Below are positions 27,301 through 35,451 of a stretch of 64,000 nt of DNA, one piece after another (positions within the stretch are counted from its first letter, which is position 1; every line of letters begins with the position of its first letter). The position numbers and the translations under genes are program-made. This DNA comes from Pseudodesulfovibrio sp. S3 (GTDB lineage: Bacteria; Desulfobacterota; Desulfovibrionia; Desulfovibrionales; Desulfovibrionaceae): the NCBI RefSeq assembly GCF_004025585.1, contig NZ_QTZO01000010.1, positions 47,984 through 111,983 of the forward strand, read 5' to 3'. The notes under the pieces were generated by a model. The model ran no database searches and had not been told where the DNA came from. It worked only from the letters and a program-made list of their open reading frames with translations.

Positions 27301-27747
27301 CGTGGGCAGGTACACTGCCGTGCGCTGGGTCAATCCGGCGTTGAATTCGCTGGGAACCCGCACCGGACAGACTTCGGAACACTTGCCGCAACTCACGCAC
27401 CTGCTCGGATCGATCAGGGGCGACTTGCGCTTCAGGGAAACAAGGAATTTTCCGGGCTCGCCTTCCAGTGATGCCACTTCCGTGGAGAGCAGGATGTCGA
27501 TATTGTCGTGGAACAGCCCCTTGCGCAGGCAGAACTGACTGGACGAATCCCGCGCCATGAGCGGCAGCATCCTGCACATGCCGCAATGGTCGGTGGGAAA
27601 CTGATAGTCCAACTGACTCAAAATGCCGCCATGATTCGGCCGCCTGTCGATAAGGGCGACCTTGTGCCCGGTGACGGCCAGGTCCAGGGCGGCCCGGATG
27701 CCGCCTATTCCGGCGCCGACCACCAATGCCCCATACTGCTTTCTCAT
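24316..27747 (-). CDS. giant HdrA-like flavoprotein with embedded receiver-like domain
   Basis: An 1143-residue HdrA-type protein. N-terminal FAD fold (VVGAGIGGIRAALDLA), ferredoxin set (CVSCGKCSEVCP and CQRCWKCHEACP), then at ~188-300 a receiver-like domain (FHILIVDSDAG, VLLGTNIEDMD, VVVMTEAGQED, SLTKSFAAKRF) inserted before the flavoprotein continues with GAVVLAGGFE. The aligned phospho-acceptor is Gly, not Asp. A second FAD fold follows (VVGGGLAGMTAAMSIA), then HdrA repeats and a C-terminal 2[4Fe-4S] set (CSLCQACVSACP and CQGCGACAAVCP). HdrA subunits route and may bifurcate electrons. With HdrC, HdrB, FrhB- and MvhD-like genes in the operon it should be the core of a soluble redox complex. 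Confidence 0.92.
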   Translation of the reverse strand: MRKQYGALVVGAGIGGIRAALDLAVTGHKVALIDRRPNHGGILSQLDYQFPTDHCGMCRMLPLMARDSSSQFCLRKGLFHDNIDILLSTEVASLEGEPGKFLVSLKRKSPLIDPSRCVSCGKCSEVCPVRVPSEFNAGLTQRTAVYLPTPHAIPNHYVLDLDNCQRCWKCHEACPTGAIDFKFDQRQDFHILIVDSDAGLVGFMLESLKEQNFPLHCVVTGQEAVDMVASNDRIRLVLLGTNIEDMDAERVLTRVLELRAQMPVVVMTEAGQEDKGNDLVMQGARESLTKSFAAKRFVAWLDKLYMRIMSDTTEELEVGAVVLAGGFECYNPRMNPEGSEDIWNYNHPGVLTAVEFERLLSGTGPTGGRLLRPGDNAPVRSIAWIQCVGSRDVQKNADFCSGICCMFSIKESVLAKKVTGGAVDATIFYMDMRTSGKEYQRYRNRAEFEEGVRFVRSRPHTIMPSDDGAGLKVGYMREDGKIFFETFDMVVLAVGARPPQGMEKFALTTGLDLNQWGFAQTQPYRRERTSRLGVFAAGAFGEPKDIAESVIQAGAAAQAASRIIKVYDVLAGIEADPDTEYPDVSRESPRTMVAVCTSCPTLEKAVDLEALSRKMSRVHSVCKVVSVGSTCTREGWEAIEQSAMEFKPNRILIGACMPYAYIPRLKDLGRTIGLNPALMDVADIYSATFEAADEGKVEKEIYAVLSSAVARLQGADPTPPPVMVKVARSALVVGGGLAGMTAAMSIADQGYGVCLVETEEDLGGMAMRLHTQLDGSDPRKYMEELVGQVEKHPNIRVFKDSRVALSRGSAGMFRSVIASPRGVFPLEHGVSILATGGHEVKVYESGLCVHKSVMTHLALEEQLATGVLDAGALTGVAMIQCWRSRDEDRTYCSRVCCPEMLKNVLTLKGRNPDLPIYVFYRDIMVQGFLETYYTQARKAGATFIRYDVDNKPKVEFQEGKPVITAFDPVLGSEIRIQVDILSLSSGVEPNDVEDLLEVFGVEVNEDGFYQEADCKWRPVDFLKQGIYMCGVAHSPRRMDETISSAKAAAQRALRILSAEKIARETVVASVRHSLCSLCQACVSACPYGARVVDMEAEKIVVDEILCQGCGACAAVCPNSATVLKGFHDGPMMSVIDAVLEEPA

Positions 27748-27763
27748 AGCGCCCTCCCGGAGA

Positions 27764-28912
27764 TCAGATCATGTGCGACACCGTGTCCTGGAACTCGTCT
27801 TCCTTGAACACGGACAGCGGCGGCGGTTCGTCGAGGCTTCTGCCTGCTTCGTACTCGAAGCTTTCCTGCGTCCGGGCCGCCACGGACCGGAACAGCTCCA
27901 TCACGGGGATATCGTTGGGACAGGCGTTGGAACACTGCCCGCACCCGACACAGGCCGTACTCATGTGCGCCATGCGGGTCAGATGATAGAAGATGGTGTC
28001 CGTGGGCATCTTCAGACTGCCCTTGCGCTTGGCCCACTCCATGTACTGCCACGGCTTGTGCTCGAAGACGTCGGTGTTGAACACGCACTCCTTGCAGTAG
28101 CAGACAGGGCAGGCCACCCGGCAGTTGTAGCAATTGACGCAGGCAGAGAGATATTCGGAGAGATCGGTCAGCGTGCCGGTGGCCGCCCTGGTCTTCTCCA
28201 GCATGGCGTCCCGGTAGGCCACCCGGTTCGCAATCAGGGATTCAAGGGCCTTGTCCCGGCCATTGGCCGAATCCACGGCGGGCAGGCCCATCCCGCTGAG
28301 CAGGGCTTCCCCCCTGGCGCTGGTGGCCAGGACAGGAATCGCCATGTGCAGATTGGCCCCGGCTATGCCGATGACGATGTCCGCATTCTGGGGATCGGGA
28401 TGCTCGCAGGCCCGGCAGGCCGGTGTAATGTCGACACCGTTTCGCGAAGTGTCCGGGCCGCTTCCCGTCGGACCATGGAATTCAAGCGTGGCCTCGACCG
28501 CATCCCCGTCGCCTCGAAACGTCTTGTAGCTGACGTTGTCATAGGCCCCCATGCAATCCATGCCCACGATGACGACATCGTCGAGACTGCCCTGGTTGAG
28601 CTTGACCAGTTCGACAAAGGCCCTGATTTCGCACGGCCGCATGACCGCGGCGATCCGCTCGCCCGACTGACCGCGGGTCAGGCGGGCCAGGAGCTTGGCG
28701 CTGTTCATGGGGTAGGCCGGGGCCAGGGGGTCCGCTCCGGTCAACTGGACCGGATTCGTCACCAGCGTCGGCATCGGCATTCCCTTGCCGAAAAGATGCA
28801 CCGGCACCAGAATGCCGCCCAGGGATTCGTCATCCAGAAGCCCCTTCAGGAAGCCCTGGAGAGCCAGCACCGGATTATCCCCTTCAACCTGTATTTTCGC
28901 TGTGGTCGCCAT
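27764..28912 (-). CDS. FrhB/FdhB-like iron-sulfur subunit
   Basis: A 382-residue protein resembling F420-dehydrogenase/hydrogenase beta subunits: an N-terminal FrhB-type region (GGILVPVHLFGKGMPMPTLV, VMRPCEIRAFVELVKL), a cysteine cluster CVNCYNCRVACPVCYCKEC (~236-254) and a late [4Fe-4S] set CVGCGQCSNACP. In other organisms such subunits oxidise F420, NADH or formate-derived electrons and feed HdrA. It lies between MvhD and the giant HdrA, 16 bases from the latter, with a GGGAGGG ribosome site. The electron donor cannot be told from the sequence. Confidence 0.88.
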   Translation of the reverse strand: MATTAKIQVEGDNPVLALQGFLKGLLDDESLGGILVPVHLFGKGMPMPTLVTNPVQLTGADPLAPAYPMNSAKLLARLTRGQSGERIAAVMRPCEIRAFVELVKLNQGSLDDVVIVGMDCMGAYDNVSYKTFRGDGDAVEATLEFHGPTGSGPDTSRNGVDITPACRACEHPDPQNADIVIGIAGANLHMAIPVLATSARGEALLSGMGLPAVDSANGRDKALESLIANRVAYRDAMLEKTRAATGTLTDLSEYLSACVNCYNCRVACPVCYCKECVFNTDVFEHKPWQYMEWAKRKGSLKMPTDTIFYHLTRMAHMSTACVGCGQCSNACPNDIPVMELFRSVAARTQESFEYEAGRSLDEPPPLSVFKEDEFQDTVSHMI

Positions 28913-28936
28913 GTCGCACCCTCCCTGTGAATCAAA

Positions 28937-29362
28937 TCAGACCACGGCCATGGAACGGACTTCCATGGGGCCGAGTTCCCTGATCTCGTTGATGAAATTG
29001 TTCACGGTCGCCGCGAATTCATTGCCTTCGCTGGCCCCGACCCAGGTCAATTTCACCCGCTCCTTCTCGATGCCGAACTGCGGCAGGATCTCGTTGAGGA
29101 GCTTCACCCGCCTGCGCGCCTTGTAATTCCCGTTGATGTAGTGACAGTCGCCGGGATGGCAGCCGCTGACCAGCACACCGTCCGCCCCGGACAGGAGCGA
29201 CTTGACGATATACTTCGGGTCCACCATGCCGGTGCACATCATCCGCACCATCCGCAGGTTGGGCTGTTGCACCATCCGTGACGTCCCGGCCAGATCCGCT
29301 GCGGTGTACGTGCACCAGTTGCAGACAAAGGCCAGTATGGTCGGCTCGAATTCAGTATGCAT
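28937..29362 (-). CDS. mvhD: MvhD-like [2Fe-2S] electron-transfer subunit
   Basis: A 141-residue MvhD-type protein that links an electron donor to HdrA. The conserved cysteines are in FVCNWCTYTAADLAG, MMCTGMVDP and GCHPGDCHY, with the last holding the typical GADGVLVSGCHPGDCHY block. The start at 29362 follows GGAGGCGGAT; an in-frame ATG 51 bases upstream would lie inside hdrA. MvhD alone, with no MvhA/G hydrogenase genes nearby, is common in sulfate reducers, where other dehydrogenases replace the hydrogenase. Confidence 0.9.
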   Translation of the reverse strand: MHTEFEPTILAFVCNWCTYTAADLAGTSRMVQQPNLRMVRMMCTGMVDPKYIVKSLLSGADGVLVSGCHPGDCHYINGNYKARRRVKLLNEILPQFGIEKERVKLTWVGASEGNEFAATVNNFINEIRELGPMEVRSMAVV

Positions 29363-29372
29363 ATCCGCCTCC

Positions 29373-31406
29373 TCAGGCCGATGGATTGGGCCGGGTTGCT
29401 GCGGAAGAGTCATCCGGCATTGTGCCTGGCCTGCCGATGTCCGGCGGGATGTCTTCCATCATGCCCAACAGTCCATCTATCTCGTTGAATATCTGGTTCT
29501 CGTTGAAATGCTTGATCTGGGCCGCTCCGCTGGGACAATACCCGGCGCAACTGCCGCACCCCTTGCACATGGCCTCGTTGATCACGGCCACCTGCCTGCG
29601 CTCGTCGAACTCGATGGCGGAATAGGGGCACAGCCCCACGCACACCTTGCAGCCGACGCAGACATCCGGATTGATCCATGACGTGGTCGGCGAAATGGAC
29701 ACCTTGCCACGGGCCGCCAGGGCCAAGGCCTGTGCCGCACCGCCCGATGCGTGGGCCACGGCGTCCGGGATATCCTTGGGTCCCTGGCAGGCTCCGGCCA
29801 GGAACACGCCGTCCGTGGCCGTGGAGACCGGCCCGAGCTTGGGGTGCTCTTCCAGAAAGAAGCCGTCCTGGCCCTGGGCGACGCCGAAGACACGGGCCAC
29901 CTCGGTCATGTCGGGCTGCGCCTCCATGGCGGTACAGAGCACGACCATGTCCACCGGCACCCGCACGTTCATGTCGAGGAGCGTATCCTCGCCGATGACC
30001 ACCAGCTTGCCGTTCTCCTGGACGATCTCTGCGGGACGGCCACGGATGAAGGTCACGCCCTCTTCCTGCACCCGCTTGTAGAATTCCTCGTACCCCTTGC
30101 CGAAGCACCGCATATCTATGTAGAAATTATATACCTTGGTGTTGTGCCCCACCTTGTCCTTGATCAGGTGATCGTACTTGAGGGCGTACATGCAGCAGGT
30201 TCGCGAGCAGTATTCGTGGTAATTCTTGTCACGGCTGCCCACGCAATGGATGATGGCCACGCTCTCGGGCAACTTGCCGTTCTTCATGAGAATCTTGCCG
30301 CCGGTCGGACCCACAGCGTTGTTCAGCCGCTCGAACTGGAGGGCCGTATAGACCTCGTCGAACCTGCCGAACCCGTATTCGGCCATGGGCGTCGGGTCCA
30401 TGGCCGCGTACCCGGTGGCCAGCACGATGCTGCCCACATGAAAGACCTCAAGGCTCTCCTTCATCTCGTAATCGATGGCCCCGGTGGGACAGATCGTCTG
30501 GCAGACGCCGCACTTGCCCTTGGTGATCATCTTGCAGATGGTCCCGTCAATGACCGGCGTGTTCGGCACGGCCTGCGGTGAATTCCTGAAAATGGCCTTG
30601 CGCCTGGTCAGCCCTTCATCGAACTCGCTGGGTGCCTTGGTCGGACACTTTTCCAGGCAGGCACCGCACCCAGTGCAGATATCCGCATTGATGTAGCGGG
30701 GCTTGTGCCGGACCGTAACCGTGTAGTTGCCCACGAAGCCGGAAACCTCATCGACCTCGCTCCAGGTCATGAGGTTGATGTTCGGTTCCTGGGAAACCGC
30801 CACCATCTTGGGGGTGGAGATGCAGGCCGCGCAATCCAGGGTCGGAAACGTCTTGTCGAACTGGGCCATATGCCCGCCGATGGACGGTCCCTTTTCCACG
30901 AGATGCACCCGGTGCCCTGATTTGGCTATGTCCAGCGAAGCCTGGATACCGGCAATTCCGGCACCCACCACCATGACATCCGGCAGGACGTCGACTTCAC
31001 GGGAAAAGAGTTCCTGATGCTGCCCCACCCTCTCCACGGCGGCCTCCACGATGTGCATGGCCTTGGCCGTGGCCTCGACCGGATCCGCAGTGATCCACGA
31101 ACAATGCTCCCGGATGCAGGAATGCTGCAACAGATACGGATTAAGACCAGCCCGGGCGCATGCCCCCTGGAACGTCTTTTCGTGGAGCCTGGGGGAACAG
31201 GAGGCGACCACCACGCGACTCAGGCCATATTCCCTGATATCCTTGATGATCATCTCCTGACCGGGGTCCGAACACATGAACTGGTAGTCGCGCGAAACCG
31301 CAACGTCCTTGAGCCCCCTTGCGTAGGCAGCGACACCTTCACAGTCGACCTTGCCCGCGATGTTGGACCCGCAATGACATACATAGACGCCTATCTTCTT
31401 GGCCAT
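29373..31406 (-). CDS. hdrA: HdrA-like flavoprotein
   Basis: A 677-residue HdrA of ordinary size. N-terminal motif VYVCHCGSNIAGKVDC, FAD-binding VVGAGIAGIQASLDIAKSG (~148-166), ferredoxin sets CTGCGACLEKCP and CGVCQTICP, HdrA signature CVGSRDKNYHEYCSRTCC, and C-terminal CVGCKVCVGLCP plus CKGCGSCAGYCP. HdrA is the flavin hub that splits or relays electrons between MvhD and HdrC. It heads the recognisable redox operon; the only thing before it is a small IS3 OrfA frame 22 bases away. Two HdrA proteins of different size in one operon suggest two linked electron hubs. Confidence 0.94.
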   Translation of the reverse strand: MAKKIGVYVCHCGSNIAGKVDCEGVAAYARGLKDVAVSRDYQFMCSDPGQEMIIKDIREYGLSRVVVASCSPRLHEKTFQGACARAGLNPYLLQHSCIREHCSWITADPVEATAKAMHIVEAAVERVGQHQELFSREVDVLPDVMVVGAGIAGIQASLDIAKSGHRVHLVEKGPSIGGHMAQFDKTFPTLDCAACISTPKMVAVSQEPNINLMTWSEVDEVSGFVGNYTVTVRHKPRYINADICTGCGACLEKCPTKAPSEFDEGLTRRKAIFRNSPQAVPNTPVIDGTICKMITKGKCGVCQTICPTGAIDYEMKESLEVFHVGSIVLATGYAAMDPTPMAEYGFGRFDEVYTALQFERLNNAVGPTGGKILMKNGKLPESVAIIHCVGSRDKNYHEYCSRTCCMYALKYDHLIKDKVGHNTKVYNFYIDMRCFGKGYEEFYKRVQEEGVTFIRGRPAEIVQENGKLVVIGEDTLLDMNVRVPVDMVVLCTAMEAQPDMTEVARVFGVAQGQDGFFLEEHPKLGPVSTATDGVFLAGACQGPKDIPDAVAHASGGAAQALALAARGKVSISPTTSWINPDVCVGCKVCVGLCPYSAIEFDERRQVAVINEAMCKGCGSCAGYCPSGAAQIKHFNENQIFNEIDGLLGMMEDIPPDIGRPGTMPDDSSAATRPNPSA

Positions 31407-31428
31407 GGCTCGCCCCTCCCGCAGGTGG

Positions 31429-31698
31429 TCAACGAATGCTCTTGCCGCTGTTCAATTCCAGGGTCAACTCACCGACAAGTCGCTTGAGCTTCTCGTTCTC
31501 CACTGCCAACTCCGACTCGTCCTGGGCGTTCGGGGGTCTCTCGAAAACCTGATGGCAGTGCTCCAGAAAATACCCCCGCCACTTGTAATATTGACCGGGC
31601 CGAAGATCGTGGGACCGGCACAGCTCGTTGACGCACCCCCCCATGAGCCCTTCCAGCACCAGCCTCGCCTTTGTCCTTGCATCCCATTTCCTTCGCAT
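31429..31698 (-). mobile_element. solitary IS3-type OrfA (transposase N-terminal protein)
   Basis: An 89-residue helix-turn-helix and coiled-coil protein with the IS3 OrfA pattern: MRRKWDARTKARLVLEGL, CVNELCRSHDLRPGQYYKW, then ENEKLKRLVGELTLELN. No OrfB, terminal repeats or target duplication is visible on either side, so it is not a complete insertion sequence. An AGGAGGT ribosome site 6 bases before the ATG is intact, and the frame ends 22 bases before hdrA on the same strand. It may be a remnant or a captured DNA-binding protein. Confidence 0.7.
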
Positions 31699-32209
31699 CC
31701 GCCCACCTCCTGCCGACCGTCCCCTCGTCTTCTCATTTCAGGGCCTTTTCATGGTGACCTTGAGAAGGCCTGCATCGGCCTGCGCTCTTGTTCCTCAAGG
31801 CTTTCCGCGGCAACCTGTTGTCATTCAGGAGAAAAAAACACACACCTGTTTTCAAACCACGCAACCAAGGGTGTCTCTTCTTCTCAAGATCAATATCCGT
31901 ACCGTTATGAATATGCGCAGTAATCTTCTGCGATTGCTCATGGAGAACCACTGTGAAACGGCTGAAATGCAATCGGAAACAAGGGATTTTCGTCTTGTGC
32001 TGCTGGATTTGTCTTGTCTGACAAGACCGGGCGCAGAATGAGGTGACACCCAGCGCCGATAAAGGAAACGATTGTGCTCCCATAGGTCCACCGGCACTCT
32101 CTTGGATACCGGCCATGCAGGGTCTGCAGACCATCTTGTCCGGCGATATTCATGGGAGCACTGCTGTTATTAAATACTTTTTGCCAATGAATTCATAAGC
32201 AACGGTTTA
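31699..32209. other. gene-free divergent intergenic region
   Basis: This region separates the Hdr operon (minus) from the NtrC-type gene (plus). I see no supported gene and no convincing sigma-54 -24/-12 pair for either direction. Confidence 0.5.
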
Positions 32210-32240
32210 TTGACACATCCGTACAATAACGTGATATGAT
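32210..32240 (+). promoter_or_regulatory. sigma-70-type promoter of the NtrC-like gene
   Basis: TTGACA (32210-32215) is followed by GATATG at 17 bp (32233-32238), overlapping TATGAT at 19 bp. It lies about 30 bases before the NtrC-like start at 32272. Confidence 0.55.
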
Positions 32241-32271
32241 ATGACGGATTAATTATCGTGGGGCGAACGCC

Positions 32272-33678
32272 ATGGCTGACATCCTCATCATAGACGGCGA
32301 CATTTCCTTTGCCACGCAATTGGAAGCGGACCTCCTGCGCCATGGGCTGCCTGCGGCATCCTGCAATTGCCTTGCCCGGGCCATGGGCATGCTCCACATG
32401 GGCAATTATAAGATCGTGCTGATCGGCGACGGCCTCCCGGACGGCGATTGCCTGGATTTTCTTGCCACCATAAGAGAAATCCCCTCCTTTCCCGAAGTCA
32501 TCATCATCTCCCGAAACAGAGACCCGGACGTGGTGGAAAAGGCCATAGAGAACGGGGCGTGGAACTACATGATCAAGCCGCCGAACATGCAGCGGCTGCT
32601 CGTGCACATACACAGGATCATTGAGTACCAGACCGAAAAAAGCACAACGGGTGTTCCGATTTCCCTGCGCAGGGAAGGGATCATAGGGAACAGCCGCCTG
32701 CTCCTGGCCTGCCTGGATACCGTGGCCCAGGCGGCGGCCACCGACAGCAACGTGCTCCTCTTCGGGGAGACCGGAACCGGCAAGGAGCTCTTCGCCAGGG
32801 CCATCCACAAAAACAGCGCTCGGGAGAAAAAGCCGTTCGTGGTCGTGGACTGCGCGGCACTGCCAGACACCCTGGCAGAGAACCTGCTGTTCGGCCATGA
32901 ACGGGGCGCATACACCAGCGCCGACCATCACTCCATTGGCCTCATCAAGCAGGCGGACGGAGGAACGCTCTTTCTCGACGAAATCGGCGAACTGCCGATC
33001 TCCATGCAAAAGGTCTTCTTGAGGGTCCTGGAGGGACGAAGCTTCAGACCGGTCGGCGGCGTCAAGGAGGTCACCAGCAATTTCCGACTGCTCGCGGCAA
33101 CCAACCGCAACCTGGAGGAAATGGTCCAGAGAGAGGAATTCAGGCGGGATCTCTTCTACCGGCTCCTCGGAATCCAGATCCAACTCCCGCCGCTCAGGGC
33201 CATCGCCGAAGACATCAACGAACTGGCCTGCAATTTCATCCGCCGCCATTGCCAGCGGATGAAAATAGAAGGCAAGGGGTTTTCATCGGATTTCCTGGAC
33301 GCGCTCATGCAATATGATTGGCCCGGCAACATCAGGGAACTCATGAACACCATAGAACAAGCCATTGCCCAGGCCGGAAAGGAAGCCATCCTCTACCCGC
33401 GACATCTTCCCAAGACCATCCGGGCACAGCTCGCCCGCCGGGCACTGGGAAATGCAACAGACACACAGTCCGAACAGGAAACGGAAATACTCGATGCAGA
33501 CACTTTTCCCGATCTGAAATCCCATCGCAAACAGCAGATACTGGAACTTGAAACGCAGTATCTCAAGAACCTGATGCGGATCACTCTCGGCGACATGGAA
33601 CAGTCCTGCCGGATAGCGGGACTCTCACGTGCCCGGCTCTATGCCCTGCTCAAACGGTATGCCATCACCAAACCATAA
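32272..33678 (+). CDS. NtrC-family sigma-54 regulator with degenerate receiver
   Basis: A 468-residue regulator: receiver domain (~1-120), AAA+ domain (~140-375) and a Fis-type helix-turn-helix (~435-465, ending LSRARLYALLKRYAI). Walker A is FGETGTGKE (~164-171) and Walker B is GTLFLDEIGE. The sigma-54 contact loop reads GAYTSA in place of GAFTGA. In the receiver, VLIGDGLPDGD puts Gly where the phosphorylated Asp should be, though the acidic pair (IIDGD) and the Lys (MIKPP) remain. So it may be activated by something other than phosphate, or be a repressor. It is divergent from the Hdr operon and its most likely target is that operon; this is inference. Confidence 0.88.
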   Translation: MADILIIDGDISFATQLEADLLRHGLPAASCNCLARAMGMLHMGNYKIVLIGDGLPDGDCLDFLATIREIPSFPEVIIISRNRDPDVVEKAIENGAWNYMIKPPNMQRLLVHIHRIIEYQTEKSTTGVPISLRREGIIGNSRLLLACLDTVAQAAATDSNVLLFGETGTGKELFARAIHKNSAREKKPFVVVDCAALPDTLAENLLFGHERGAYTSADHHSIGLIKQADGGTLFLDEIGELPISMQKVFLRVLEGRSFRPVGGVKEVTSNFRLLAATNRNLEEMVQREEFRRDLFYRLLGIQIQLPPLRAIAEDINELACNFIRRHCQRMKIEGKGFSSDFLDALMQYDWPGNIRELMNTIEQAIAQAGKEAILYPRHLPKTIRAQLARRALGNATDTQSEQETEILDADTFPDLKSHRKQQILELETQYLKNLMRITLGDMEQSCRIAGLSRARLYALLKRYAITKP

Positions 33679-33866
33679 AGCGCCCGGGACCGACGGCCTC
33701 GACAGAGGTTGGCGCATGCCGTATACGCCCGGCATCGGCAAAGTGGAGGGCAACCTGGAACTCGAAATCCGCCCACTGCCGTCCCCACTGCGGAGAGTTT
33801 CCCGATTCCCAGCGTTGACCGTCCCTACCAGTTGCAGTACTTAGCCAAGGGACAAGAGGACATGAG

Positions 33867-35153
33867 ATGATACGCGATACCGACATAGGCGGCCAGGACA
33901 GGGAAAACGCCATACCCGTGGAAGACCTGCGGAGTTTTGTGGATGATTTCCCCGCTCTGCTTTGGCGTATCGAAATAGCCCGCTCCCGTATCGAATTCCT
34001 CAACAACTATCCCCTGCTGCCGCTCGGCGACAGCGCCCAGCTCTTTTTGAAGAACAAGGCCTTCCGCAAACAGATGCTTCTCCCTGAAGACGCCCATCTG
34101 CTGGACACCTTTCTGGACGCGGTCAGCCAGGGCCGCACCATGGCAACGGCCTTCAGGGTGTACACCCCGAACGACTCCATCATGTGGCTCAAGCTGACAG
34201 GAGCGGTCAATTCGTCGGACCCGCGCTATTATTACGGGTATCTCCTGGACATCGGCGACACCGTGCATGTCATCCGGGACATCCAGAAAAACGAGGAAGC
34301 GGCGCGATTGCGCATCAATCACGTACCGACCCCGGTCCTCCTGATCAATCACCAGTCCCTGCGCATCAGGCAGGCCAACGCCGCCGCCAGGAATCTCTTC
34401 AGCCTGCCGAGGTCATCCAACGGAAGACTGCCGCATTTTTCCGAAGTGTCCCCGAAAACCAACGAAACGAAACTCGAAGCCATACTCAACGATCTGCCTG
34501 ACAAACCCTGGGCCGGCCTGCTCGATTTCAACACGACACAGGGCGAACCCTTCAAGGCCGAAACGAAACTCCACTGGGTCCCGTGGAGGCAGACCGCGCT
34601 CATCAGGATGTCGGTCACCCCGATCAACAAGGAAAATGACGCCGACGCCCAGACGCAGACCAAAAACCTGAAAGCCGGATTCAAGGATGCACCGGACCTT
34701 GCCGCCATGCTCGAACAGGCGCTGAAACACCCCTCCATCAGCACACGGTGCAACGCGATCATGCTTTCTGTCATCCATGCCCGCAGCAACAAGGTCTTTG
34801 TAGCCGGAGCAGGCGCCCCCCTTGCCAACATGCCGCAGGGAGAAGAGTTCTCATACAGGGGAACCATTGCCGAAGACATCGTCCGCTTCAATCTGGATCA
34901 CCTGGTGGTAGACGACACCCTGGACAGCATCAAACCCATTGATTGGGCCCTGTTCATCCCACGCGGCATCCGCTCCTACTTCGCCAAACCATTTTATGAA
35001 CGCAAGACGCTGCGCACCGTCCTCATCCTCTGTTCCACCGAACCGGATCAGTTCGCAGGGGTAAAACCCGATGCCTTTGACGACATCCTCACCCCCCTGA
35101 ACGACGCCGCCCGCACCCTCCGCCCCAAACGGGCCAAACGAAACCGCTCCTAG
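33867..35153 (+). CDS. PAS-containing signalling protein of unknown output
   Basis: A 428-residue cytoplasmic protein without kinase, HTH or cyclase motifs. Residues ~20-145 look like one PAS domain (FPALLWRIEIARSRIEFLNN, YYYGYLLDIGD) and ~150-270 like a second (HVPTPVLLINHQSLRIRQANAAARNLF, IRMSVTPINKEND). The last ~160 residues are GAF-like (STRCNAIMLSVIHA, FIPRGIRSYFAKPFYE). It begins after AGAGGA, 188 bases past the NtrC-like gene on the same strand. The architecture suggests a sensor lacking its own output, perhaps acting on the regulator upstream; this is inference. Confidence 0.65.
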   Translation: MIRDTDIGGQDRENAIPVEDLRSFVDDFPALLWRIEIARSRIEFLNNYPLLPLGDSAQLFLKNKAFRKQMLLPEDAHLLDTFLDAVSQGRTMATAFRVYTPNDSIMWLKLTGAVNSSDPRYYYGYLLDIGDTVHVIRDIQKNEEAARLRINHVPTPVLLINHQSLRIRQANAAARNLFSLPRSSNGRLPHFSEVSPKTNETKLEAILNDLPDKPWAGLLDFNTTQGEPFKAETKLHWVPWRQTALIRMSVTPINKENDADAQTQTKNLKAGFKDAPDLAAMLEQALKHPSISTRCNAIMLSVIHARSNKVFVAGAGAPLANMPQGEEFSYRGTIAEDIVRFNLDHLVVDDTLDSIKPIDWALFIPRGIRSYFAKPFYERKTLRTVLILCSTEPDQFAGVKPDAFDDILTPLNDAARTLRPKRAKRNRS

Positions 35154-35300
35154 GGATCACCCGCTCCGAACCATCTTGCGAAGCACGGCGCCCTGCCATG
35201 TTTCGTACTCCTGCACTGCCTCAGGCAAACGCCCCTCATCGGTCAACTGTCGTTTTCACCCCGGACCGGGTCACCCGGTTATCACGACACATACGCCTTG

Positions 35301-35418
35301 ATTGGTTCTACCAATTACTATATTGGGTCAATATAGACCTACAATTGGCTCAACGACCCCCTTTTTCTACAATTTTGTTGGCACCACTGTTGTCGGGCGG
35401 CTAATTGGTAATTCCAAT
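35301..35418. promoter_or_regulatory. cluster of ATTGG inverted repeats (FadR-type operators)
   Basis: Three inverted repeats precede the FadR-type gene: ATTGGT-TCT-ACCAAT (35301-35315), TATTG-GGT-CAATA (35321-35333) and ATTGG-TAATT-CCAAT (35404-35418). The first matches the TGGT-N3-ACCA form bound by FadR/GntR repressors. Autoregulation of the downstream operon is likely. Confidence 0.6.
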
Positions 35419-35451
35419 ATGGCTGTAATTGCCCGAGGACCATGGTGCATC

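Noticed and set aside
31733..32134. 133-codon minus-strand frame between OrfA and the NtrC-type gene
   Set aside because: No motif, no ribosome site and composition like intergenic DNA.
31699..32271. Sigma-54 promoter between the Hdr operon and the NtrC-type gene
   Set aside because: No TGGCAC-N5-TTGC-like pair could be found on either strand.
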